Source: Streptomyces solicavernae (GTDB lineage: Bacteria; Actinomycetota; Actinomycetes; Streptomycetales; Streptomycetaceae). Taken from it: 64,000 bases of DNA. Every line of letters starts with the position of its first letter. Position 1 is the stretch's first letter. This document shows, piece after piece, positions 26,688 through 34,225 of the stretch. The notes beneath the pieces are model-generated. The model was not told the origin of the DNA, did not search any database, and saw only the letters and a program-made list of their open reading frames with translations. The stretch covers positions 62,001-126,000 of the forward strand of contig NZ_JASCIR010000013.1 of the NCBI RefSeq assembly GCF_029968095.1, given 5' to 3'. A program made the translations under genes and the position numbers.

Positions 26688-28369
26688 TCGGCCGCTCCCG
26701 GCGCGGCCACCGATCCGGCCACCGCCACCGTGCACAACCGCCCGGACGGCCCGCCTGCGCCCGGTGCGCCGAACAGTGGGCCCGCGCCGTCCAGGACCGC
26801 GGCGAGCCGCTCCAGCGTCTCGTCGTCGCGGCGTACGGGGTCGAGGAGCGGTCCGCGCGCCGTGTCCCAACGCCGGGCCACCGCGGCCGGGTCCTCGCCG
26901 GTCAGCAGGCCCGCCGCCTGAGCGGCCGCGCCGAGCGCGACCAGCTCGCGGGCCCGGGGCACCTGCACGGCCCGACCGGACAGCCGGCGCACGGTCTCCT
27001 GCCACGCCGTGCCGCGCGCCCCGCCGCCGATGAGCAGCAGCGGGGCACCCGAGTCCGCACCCCCGCTTCCCGTGCCGCCACCGCCGGTCCCCGCACAGGC
27101 GCCCCGGGGCCCCGTGTCGGCACCCGCGGTCCCTGCGCCGACAGCTGAGTTCCTGCCGCCGGGCTTGCCGCCGGACTTGCTGTCGGGTTTGCCGCCGGGC
27201 TTGCTGTCGGGCTTGTCACCGGGCTTGCTGTCGGCCTTGTCGCCGAGGACCAGATCGAGCGCCCTGAGGAGCGCGAACGCCGCCCCGTCGTACGCCGCCT
27301 GCAGCAGCTGCCCGCCGCTGGTGTCGTGCCGCAGGCCGTGCAGCAGGCCCGACGCGGCGGGCAGGTTCGGGGTGCGCTCCCCGTCGAGGAACGGCAGGAA
27401 CGTGGCAGTGCCGCCGGGCTCCACCGCCTCCCGGTCCAGGCCGAGCAGCGCCGCCACCCGGTCCACGGCCAGCGTGCAGTTGAGGGTGCAGGCCAGCGGG
27501 AGCCAGTCGCCGCGCGCGTCCGCGAAGCCCGCCACGGTCCCCGAGGGGTCGGCCGGACGGTCCCGGGACACCGCGTACGTCGTGCCGGACGTGCCCAGGC
27601 TCATCACCGGCGTCCCGGGGCGCAGACCGAGCCCGAGGGCGGCCGCCGCGTTGTCCCCCGTGCCCGCCGCCACCAACGTCCCGTCGGCGAAGGGGAGTTC
27701 CGCACGCGCGCGTACCGTCCCCGCCACCTCGCCGGGCCGCACCACGCGCGGCAGCAGTTCCGGGTCCAGGCAGATGGCGGACAGCACCTCGTCGTCGTAC
27801 GTCTCGGTGGCGGAGGCCCACCAGCCGGTGCCGGAGGCGTCGCCGCGGTCCGTGGTCGGCTCGCCGGTCAGCCGCTCGGTCAGGTAGTCGTGCGGCAGCC
27901 GTACCGCCCTGGTGGCCGCCGCGGCCTCCGGCTCGTGCTCGCGCAGCCACGCCCACTTGGGCGCCGTGAACGCCGGCGCGGGGACGCTCCCGATGCGCCC
28001 CGCCCACCATGCAGCGCCGCCCAACTCCTCGATGAGCCGGGCCGCTTGGGGCGCGGAGCGCACGTCGTTCCACAGCAGCGCAGGCCGTACGGGGTGGCCG
28101 TCGCCGCCGAGCGCCACCAGCCCGTGCTGCTGTCCGCCCACCGAGACCGCCGCCGCCTCACGCGCGGCGCCACCGCACTGCCGCAACGCCTCGACGAGCG
28201 CCTCCCACCACTGCTCCGGGTCACTCTCCCGGGCCGCCCCCGGCGAGACGGTGTGCCCCGCCTGCCCGCTGGCCACGACCCGCCCGCTGCCCGCGTCCAC
28301 GACCAGCACCTTGGTGGACTGCGTGGAGCTGTCCACACCCACGACGAGCGGCCCGTCGACTGCAGACAT
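26684..28369 (-). CDS. xylB: Xylulokinase (FGGY family) with a repetitive insertion
   Basis: A 561-residue FGGY kinase with the N-terminal loop LVVGVDSSTQSTKVLVVDAG, the xylulokinase signature SVGGQQHGLVAL, the central MSLGTSGTTYAVS and the C-terminal LLLIGGGARGTAWQ. It would phosphorylate D-xylulose for the pentose phosphate pathway. XylB proteins are usually about 480-500 residues; the excess is a Gly/Lys/Asp/Ser-rich insert at about 374-438 with octapeptide repeats (GDKPDSKP type). It is not linked to a xylose isomerase here; instead it is coupled to the MAB_1171c-type gene. ATG at 28369. Confidence 0.88.
   Translation of the reverse strand: MSAVDGPLVVGVDSSTQSTKVLVVDAGSGRVVASGQAGHTVSPGAARESDPEQWWEALVEALRQCGGAAREAAAVSVGGQQHGLVALGGDGHPVRPALLWNDVRSAPQAARLIEELGGAAWWAGRIGSVPAPAFTAPKWAWLREHEPEAAAATRAVRLPHDYLTERLTGEPTTDRGDASGTGWWASATETYDDEVLSAICLDPELLPRVVRPGEVAGTVRARAELPFADGTLVAAGTGDNAAAALGLGLRPGTPVMSLGTSGTTYAVSRDRPADPSGTVAGFADARGDWLPLACTLNCTLAVDRVAALLGLDREAVEPGGTATFLPFLDGERTPNLPAASGLLHGLRHDTSGGQLLQAAYDGAAFALLRALDLVLGDKADSKPGDKPDSKPGGKPDSKSGGKPGGRNSAVGAGTAGADTGPRGACAGTGGGGTGSGGADSGAPLLLIGGGARGTAWQETVRRLSGRAVQVPRARELVALGAAAQAAGLLTGEDPAAVARRWDTARGPLLDPVRRDDETLERLAAVLDGAGPLFGAPGAGGPSGRLCTVAVAGSVAAPGAAE
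27158..27243. repeat. 24-bp coding tandem repeat inside xylB
   Basis: Imperfect 24-bp units encode (G)(D/G)K(A/P)DSKP-type octapeptides within the kinase gene. The units differ by few substitutions, which suggests recent expansion. Confidence 0.75.
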
Positions 28370-28478
28370 GAGGGGCTCCGATCGCGAGGGGGGTGTTGGG
28401 CGGGGCGAACCGGATACTAATGGGGGCGTGTGCCGCGAAGATACGGTGCACACCTGCGCGTTCACATCAGGGGTCCCC

Positions 28479-28853
28479 ATGAGCCAGTTCTTCCACTGTG
28501 ACGGTGTCACCCTGTGGAACCCGTCCAACGGCACCGCACGCCTGTTTCTCCACCAAGTGTCCTTCTACGAGAACGAGTTGGCTCTGCCGTCGGGAATCGG
28601 CCCCATGGTGGACGACGATGCGGCCGTCGACCCGCCGGTCCTCCACGCCTTCGCGACGGCTCTCGTGCGGTGGCGGCTCACCGCGAGGCACCCGGTGCTG
28701 TCGGCCCTGTCCGACGGGTTCGTGGCGACGGCGCTGGTGCTGGCCGAACGGGCAGGCCGGCCCGTGCCCCTGCCGGACCCGGCCGCACCCGACGGTGGTG
28801 CCTTGGGGCTGCCCGCCAAGGCGGGGGAGCTGAGCCGCGCCATGACGCGCTGA
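28479..28853 (+). CDS. DUF6086-like hypothetical protein
   Basis: A 124-residue protein starting MSQFFHCDGVTLWNPSNGTA, then RLFLHQVSFYENELALPSGI and the helical SDGFVATALVLAERAG. This pattern matches a small Streptomyces family (DUF6086) of unknown function. ATG at 28479; the frame is open upstream but the MSQ start fits the family. It is divergent from xylB across 109 bp, which must carry both promoters. Confidence 0.65.
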   Translation: MSQFFHCDGVTLWNPSNGTARLFLHQVSFYENELALPSGIGPMVDDDAAVDPPVLHAFATALVRWRLTARHPVLSALSDGFVATALVLAERAGRPVPLPDPAAPDGGALGLPAKAGELSRAMTR

Positions 28854-28871
28854 GCGGCCCTGCGGGGCACG

Positions 28872-29015
28872 CCCTCCGGAGCCTGGACCGCCGGTACCTG
28901 GACCTCCGGAGCCTGGACCGCTGGAACCTGGACCCCCGGAGTCCGGATGGCCGTAGCCCGGATCGCCGACGCGGGCCTCCGGAACCCGGACCTCCGGAAC
29001 CCGGCCCTCCGGGAC
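28872..29015. repeat. 15-bp minisatellite between DUF6086-like and SWIM genes
   Basis: About nine imperfect 15-bp units of the type CCTGGACCTCCGGAG fill most of the 209-bp gap. In one plus-strand frame they would read as five-residue xxLDx repeats, but without start, ribosome site or flanking protein. Confidence 0.75.
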
Positions 29016-29062
29016 ACCGCCCAGCGCTCGCCGTCTCGTCGACCGGACGCGCCCGCCCGCCC

Positions 29063-30427
29063 TCACTCCTCCCCGAGCACCGCCCCAAGCGCCGTGGCCG
29101 GGTCCTGTGCCGCGGGCCCCGCCGGGGTCCAGCGGCCGCGTTCCTTGCGGTAGGGCCACCAACGGCCGTCGCGGCCCAGGCGGAGCTGGGCGCGCGTGCC
29201 GGTCGCGGTCCAGCGGTTGCCGGTGCCGCGCAGGGCGGGCCGCTCACCCTCGTCCCACGCCGACTCAAGCGCCGCACGCGCGCGTGCGGCCGATTCCGCC
29301 TGCGGCGTCCACTCCTCCTCCAGTACGGCGAGGCCCTCCGCGCCGCCCAACTGCCACGCGCGTACGGCCAGCAGGAGCCCTTCACGGTCACGCCCCGTGC
29401 CGTCGGCGAGGCGCGCGAGCACGCGCTGGTCCGTGTCCGGCCCGGCGTCCGCGGCGAGGCGCACCGCGTCCTCGGCGGCCGTCGCCGGAGCCGCGGGGGC
29501 GGCCTGCGCGTGCCCGGGAGCGAGCGCCTCGGCCAGCGTCCGGTGCGCCTCGGCCGCCGCCACCGCCGCAAGGAACTCCACGGCCGAGGCGTCCACCCCG
29601 GGCGCGGGCGACGTCTCCGTGTCCAGGGACGGCGGCGTGCCGGGTGCCTCCGGCAGCGCGGGGAGCGCCGGCAGAGGGGGCAGGATCCCGCCCGTCGCGT
29701 ACGCCTCGTCGGCCCGCACGCCCCGCGGCGCCTCCGGCTGCCGGGGCGCGGCGGCCCGCTCCGGCTCGTCCTTCGCGGCCCGCGCGACGCTGCGCACCTG
29801 CAGCTCGTCGAGCAGCGCGCGCTCACCCCTGCCGCGCAGCAGGAGCAGCACGAACGGATCCTGGTCGAGCAGCCGCGCCAGCTGGTACGAGAGCGCCGCC
29901 GTGTGCCCGCAGTGGTCCCAGGCGTCGCAGGTGCACTCCGGCTCCAGGTCGCCGATGCCCGGCAACAGTTCGACGCCGGCCGCCGCCGCGTCCTCCACGA
30001 GGTGCGGCGGCATCTCGCGGTCGAGGAGCGCCGCGATGTGCCCGGCCCGCTCGGCGGCCATGTCGAGGAACCGGTCCCACTCGTCCTCGCTGAGCCGCTG
30101 CAGCAGCACATCGGCACGGTGCCCGGTGCCGTCCCGGCCGCCGCTCACCACGGCCGTGATCCGGCCCGGCCGCACCGACACCGCGCCCACCGCGCCCGCA
30201 CGCGCGAGCCTGCGGCCCGCCTTGAGCTGTGCGGCGTCGAGCGCCGTGTCCTCCAGGGCCTTCAGCCAGGCCTGCCCCCACCACGTGACCGCGAACCCGC
30301 GCCCCCGCGCGGGCGGCAGCGCCGCGAACGTCCGCTCCTCCGCGGCCGTTTCGGCCCCGTCGTCGTACAGGCCGTCCGGACCGCCCCGCTCGTCCAGACC
30401 GTCCCGCTCGTCGTGTCCACCACTCAT
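29063..30427 (-). CDS. SWIM zinc-finger protein
   Basis: A 454-residue protein with a SWIM motif CxCx5CxH formed by Cys165, Cys167, Cys173 and His175 (CTCDAWDHCGH). The conserved N-terminal segment FAVTWWGQAWLKALED is also present. SWIM proteins paired with SNF2 helicases are widespread in Actinobacteria; the partner lies directly upstream and overlaps by 4 bp (ATGA). The role is likely nucleic-acid or protein binding for the helicase. The middle (about 200-330) is low-complexity Ala/Pro-rich. Confidence 0.9.
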   Translation of the reverse strand: MSGGHDERDGLDERGGPDGLYDDGAETAAEERTFAALPPARGRGFAVTWWGQAWLKALEDTALDAAQLKAGRRLARAGAVGAVSVRPGRITAVVSGGRDGTGHRADVLLQRLSEDEWDRFLDMAAERAGHIAALLDREMPPHLVEDAAAAGVELLPGIGDLEPECTCDAWDHCGHTAALSYQLARLLDQDPFVLLLLRGRGERALLDELQVRSVARAAKDEPERAAAPRQPEAPRGVRADEAYATGGILPPLPALPALPEAPGTPPSLDTETSPAPGVDASAVEFLAAVAAAEAHRTLAEALAPGHAQAAPAAPATAAEDAVRLAADAGPDTDQRVLARLADGTGRDREGLLLAVRAWQLGGAEGLAVLEEEWTPQAESAARARAALESAWDEGERPALRGTGNRWTATGTRAQLRLGRDGRWWPYRKERGRWTPAGPAAQDPATALGAVLGEE

Positions 30428-33402
30428 CGCGTACCCCCTCGAAGAGCCACCAGGTCGGCCAGTTCCGCATCGGTCAGTTCGGTCAGGGCCGCCTCACCGG
30501 AGCCGAGCACCGCGTCGGCGAGCTCCCGCTTGCGTTCCAGCATGGCCGCGATCCGGTCCTCGATCGTGCCCTCCGCGATCAGCCGATGCACCTGCACCGG
30601 TCGGTTCTGCCCGATGCGGTACGCGCGGTCCGTGGCCTGCGCCTCCACCGCCGGGTTCCACCAGCGGTCGTAGTGCACGACGTGCTCCGCCCGCGTCAGG
30701 TTCAGGCCCGTGCCCGCCGCCTTCAACGACAGCAGGAACACCGGCACTTCACCCGCCTGGAACCGCTCCACCATCGCCTCGCGCTCACCCACCGGCGTAC
30801 CGCCGTGCAGGAACTGGCTCGGCACACCACGGTCCGCCAGGTGCCCCTCGATGAGCCGCGCCATCTGCACGTACTGCGTGAAGACCAGCACGCTCGCGTC
30901 CTCGGCGAGGATCGTGTCGAGCAGCTCGTCCAGGAGTTCCAGCTTGCCGGACCGCCCGGACAAGCGCGGCCGCTCCTCCTTGAGGTACTGCGCCGGGTGG
31001 TTGCAGATCTGCTTCAGGCCGGTCAGCAGCTTCACGACCAGACCGCGCCGCTCCATCCCGTCGGCCGCGGCGATCGCCGCCAGCGTCTCGCGCACCACCG
31101 CCTCGTACAGCGCGGCCTGCTCCTTGGTGAGCGATACGGCGCGGTCCGTCTCGGTCTTCGGTGGTAGCTCGGGCGCGATACCCGGGTCGGACTTGCGCCG
31201 CCGCAGCAGAAACGGCCGCACGAGCCGGGCGAGGCGCTCCGCGGCCGCCGGATCGGCGCCGCCCTCCACGGCCTTCGCGTACCGGGAGCGGAACGTACCG
31301 AGCCGGCCGAGCAGCCCCGGGGTGGTCCAGTCGAGGATCGCCCACAGCTCGGACAGGTTGTTCTCCACCGGGGTGCCGGTCAGCGCCACGCGCGCGTGCG
31401 CCCGGATTCCGCGCAGCTCCTTCGCGGTCGCGGAGAACGGGTTCTTCACGTGCTGCGCCTCGTCGGCGACGACCATCCCCCAGGTGACGCCTGCCAGTTG
31501 GGCCGCGTCCAGGCGCATGGTGCCGTACGTGGTGAGCACGAACTCGCCGGCGGCCAGGTCGTCGAGGCGCCGAGTCCCGCCGTGGAAGCGGCGCACCGGG
31601 GTGCCCGGCGCGAACTTCCTGATCTCCCGCTCCCAGTTGCCCATCAGGGACGTCGGGCAGACCACGAGCGTCGGACCCGCGGACGCCTCGTCCTGCTGCC
31701 GGTGCAGGTGCAGTGCGATCAGCGTGATCGTCTTGCCGAGGCCCATGTCGTCCGCGAGGCAGCCGCCGAGTCCGAGCGAGGTCATCTGGGCGAGCCAGCC
31801 GAGGCCACGCAGCTGGTAGTCGCGCAGCGTCGCGGCGAGCGCCGCCGGCTGGGGCACGGGAGCGGCCGCCTCGGGGTCCGCGAGGCGTTCCCGCAGCCGC
31901 GCCAGCCAGCCGGAGGGCTCCACGTCGACCCGCCGCCCCCGGACCTCCGTCGAGCCGGTCAGCGCGGCGCTCAGCGCGTCCACGGGGCTGATCTTGTGGT
32001 CCTGCTGCGCACGCGCGCGTTGCGCTTCCTGCGGGTCGATCAGCACCCACTGGTCGCGCAGCCGCACCACCGGACGGTTGGCTTCCGCGAGCTGGTCCAG
32101 CTCCTCGCGCGTGAGCTGCTGATCGCCGAGCGCGAACGACCAGTTGAAGGAGAGCAGCGCGTCCGCGGACAGGAACGACGGAGTCCCGTCGCCGAACCCC
32201 CTGCCGTGGTCGCCGTCACCTGACCCGCTGTCCCGGAAGTCGTCGCAGGACCCGCTGTCCGGGAAGCCGTCGCCGTAACCGGCCGCACCGGTGTCCTCCG
32301 GCGGGCCGATCACCGCACGCGCGGTCAGCCTGCGGCCCAGCGCACGCGGCCAGTGCACGTCGACGCCCACCGCGGCGAGGGTGCGCGACGCGGAGCCCAG
32401 CAGCTCCGTCACGTCCTCGTCCGCCAGGTCCACGGCGTCCGGCACGGCCGCGGAGAGCAGCGGCGCGAGCGGCGCCCAGGCGCGAGCGGCGCGGCGCAGC
32501 GCGAGCAGCGCGTCCAGCCGGGCGCGGGCCCCGAACGACCGTGCCGCGGGCCCCGAATCGGCCCACACGCCGGCCGCGTCGGCGACCAGGCCGGGGTCGC
32601 TGACGCTGTGCATCTGCAGCACGGCCCGGAATGCCCCGGGCGCCCCTGCCGCACCGTCGCCGCCCAGCCCGGCGACCTCCACGCGCAGCGAGACCCGTAC
32701 GCCCGCGTCCTGCCCCGCGGCCACGTCGGCGGCCCACTCCCGCTGCTCGGGCAGCCGCCGCGGCGCCTCGGCGGCGAACGCCCGCTGCCCGGAGGCCAGT
32801 TCGGCGGCGGGGGAGCGGGGCAGCGTGTCGGCCACCGCGTCGAGGAAGGCGCGCAGCAGCCGCTCGGGGTCGGGCAGCAGCAGCGGCTCGTCGGCGGGGG
32901 AGCCGGAGCGGGCCTGCGGTACGGCGTGTGCCGCGGGCGGCATCGCGGCCGCCAGTTCGCGCAGCAGCCGCAGATCGTCGGCGGCCAGCGGCCCCACCCG
33001 CCAGGCGTCGTGGTCGCCGTCCGACAGGCCGGGCAACAGCAGCCCGCGCGCGACGAGTTGCAGCCCCCACGCGGCAGCCGCACCCCAGAACGCCGACGCG
33101 GAATCGGCCTCTACAGCGGAATCAGCCCCTACAAGGGTGCGCGCCCGGGTCAGCACAGGCAGCGCTTCTCGTACGGACAGGCACCGCGCGGGTACCCGGA
33201 CGGGCTCGACGTCCCCGGAGTCCACCGGCAGGGCGACGGTCAGCTCCTCGACGCTGCCGACTCCGGCGTCCGGCGGTTCCTGGCCGTCGGAGAGCCAGAA
33301 CGCCATCCGTCCGGTGCGTGCCGGGTCTCCCGGCAGAAAAACGGCACTACAGAAGGAGAGGTCAAAGATCTCGGGAAGCGTGGCTACGGGTGGCCTGTGC
33401 AC
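30424..33402 (-). CDS. SNF2-family DEAD/DEAH-type helicase
   Basis: A protein of about 992 residues. The C-terminal half holds the SNF2 motor: Walker A ADDMGLGKTITL, DEAQ box VVADEAQHVKN, motif III ALTGTPVENNLSELW, motif V GTGLNLTRAEHVVHYDRWWN and motif VI TDRAYRIGQNRPVQVHRL. The N-terminal half is the variable actinobacterial helicase-associated region. Start: GTG at 33402 (VHRPPVATLPEIFD) with GAGGAA upstream; the frame is open to an ATG at 33504, so the start is uncertain. It should be an ATP-driven DNA translocase. It forms an operon with the SWIM protein. Confidence 0.9.
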   Translation of the reverse strand: MHRPPVATLPEIFDLSFCSAVFLPGDPARTGRMAFWLSDGQEPPDAGVGSVEELTVALPVDSGDVEPVRVPARCLSVREALPVLTRARTLVGADSAVEADSASAFWGAAAAWGLQLVARGLLLPGLSDGDHDAWRVGPLAADDLRLLRELAAAMPPAAHAVPQARSGSPADEPLLLPDPERLLRAFLDAVADTLPRSPAAELASGQRAFAAEAPRRLPEQREWAADVAAGQDAGVRVSLRVEVAGLGGDGAAGAPGAFRAVLQMHSVSDPGLVADAAGVWADSGPAARSFGARARLDALLALRRAARAWAPLAPLLSAAVPDAVDLADEDVTELLGSASRTLAAVGVDVHWPRALGRRLTARAVIGPPEDTGAAGYGDGFPDSGSCDDFRDSGSGDGDHGRGFGDGTPSFLSADALLSFNWSFALGDQQLTREELDQLAEANRPVVRLRDQWVLIDPQEAQRARAQQDHKISPVDALSAALTGSTEVRGRRVDVEPSGWLARLRERLADPEAAAPVPQPAALAATLRDYQLRGLGWLAQMTSLGLGGCLADDMGLGKTITLIALHLHRQQDEASAGPTLVVCPTSLMGNWEREIRKFAPGTPVRRFHGGTRRLDDLAAGEFVLTTYGTMRLDAAQLAGVTWGMVVADEAQHVKNPFSATAKELRGIRAHARVALTGTPVENNLSELWAILDWTTPGLLGRLGTFRSRYAKAVEGGADPAAAERLARLVRPFLLRRRKSDPGIAPELPPKTETDRAVSLTKEQAALYEAVVRETLAAIAAADGMERRGLVVKLLTGLKQICNHPAQYLKEERPRLSGRSGKLELLDELLDTILAEDASVLVFTQYVQMARLIEGHLADRGVPSQFLHGGTPVGEREAMVERFQAGEVPVFLLSLKAAGTGLNLTRAEHVVHYDRWWNPAVEAQATDRAYRIGQNRPVQVHRLIAEGTIEDRIAAMLERKRELADAVLGSGEAALTELTDAELADLVALRGGTR

Positions 33403-33760
33403 GACGATGTCGGATTCCTCAAATTTGACTACCGGAGTGGGTCGCCGAGGGTACCTCGCCCCATGCCCTCCAGGCGAACGGTCTTGCTGTGACGGTCGAC
33501 ACATCCTTCCGGTCGGGGCGGAGGCGGTCCGGGGGCGGGTCAGGGGCGGCTCAGGGTCGGATCAGGGACAGCTCAGGGTTCGGGAGCCTCGACAGCAGGG
33601 GGACCACTGGGGCGACACTGGAACCAGGACGCGCTGGGGTCCGCTCTCCGTACGAGGGCGTCGCAAGGCTTCCTCGTACAGCGAAGCAACGAGACGGCGC
33701 ACGGAGCGCGGACCCGACCACCGGCCGGACGGCCGTAGGACCGCAGAGGAGGCGACAGTC
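33403..33760. other. 358-bp divergent intergenic region with an 11-bp-phased repeat array
   Basis: It lies between the helicase (minus) and the small membrane protein (plus). The one notable element is the TCAGGG array at 33540-33578. AGAGGAGG at the right end is the ribosome site of the small gene. Confidence 0.6.
33540..33578. promoter_or_regulatory. Four TCAGGG direct repeats at exact 11-bp spacing
   Basis: TCAGGG begins at 33540, 33551, 33562 and 33573. Direct repeats at 11-bp spacing are the hallmark of OmpR/PhoB-fold DNA-binding proteins in Streptomyces (response regulators, SARPs). They lie 138 bp upstream of the helicase start and about 180 bp upstream of the small membrane protein gene. 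Binding is inferred. Confidence 0.55.
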
Positions 33761-33943
33761 ATGTCGAACAACGCGAAGATCGCCATCGGGGGCGTGGCGC
33801 TCGGCCTGTTCCTGTGGATCTGGCTGCCGCTGTGGGCCGTCGTGCTGATCGTCGTGGGCGTCCCCGCCGCGGCGTATCTCACCCTCGACCCGTCCCAGCG
33901 CCGCAGACTCCGCCGGATACGACGACGCGAGATCGGACGCTGA
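33761..33943 (+). CDS. Small hydrophobic membrane protein
   Basis: A 60-residue protein. MSNNAKIAIGGVALGLFLWI begins a long hydrophobic stretch to about residue 43, possibly two closely spaced helices, followed by a very basic tail (QRRRLRRIRRREIGR). ATG at 33761 is preceded by AGAGGAGG. No known family was recognised. The positive tail predicts a cytoplasmic C-terminus. The upstream 11-bp repeats could regulate it. Confidence 0.7.
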   Translation: MSNNAKIAIGGVALGLFLWIWLPLWAVVLIVVGVPAAAYLTLDPSQRRRLRRIRRREIGR

Positions 33944-33955
33944 CGGGGTGCAGGT

Positions 33956-34089
33956 GCGTGGACGAGGGGTGGGCGGCGCAGGGCTGCGTGGACGAGGGGC
34001 GCGTGGACGAGGGGTGCTCTGACGAGGCGGCGGTGATTCGGGGCGCCTCGGACGCGGGTGCCTCGGACGCGGGCGCCTCGGATGAAGGG
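33956..34089. repeat. Degenerate tandem repeats (12-15 bp) after the small membrane protein gene
   Basis: GTGGACGAGGGG recurs three times, followed by three 15-bp units GCCTCGGACGCGGGT (34045-34089). No gene is seen in this 282-bp gap. Confidence 0.65.
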
Positions 34090-34225
34090 CGCGGACGGAG
34101 GGTGCCTTCGGCGAGGACGAGGTGTCTCGGCGAGGAGAAATGAGTTGCCCACGCCGACTCCCCGGCCGCACCATGTCCCGCATGACTTCCGGAAAGGAGG
34201 CCCAGCGATCCGTCGGTGATCGCTG

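Noticed and set aside
28872..29015. Pentapeptide-repeat protein fragment
   Set aside because: The five-residue periodicity follows from 15-bp DNA repeats; there is no start site or flanking domain.
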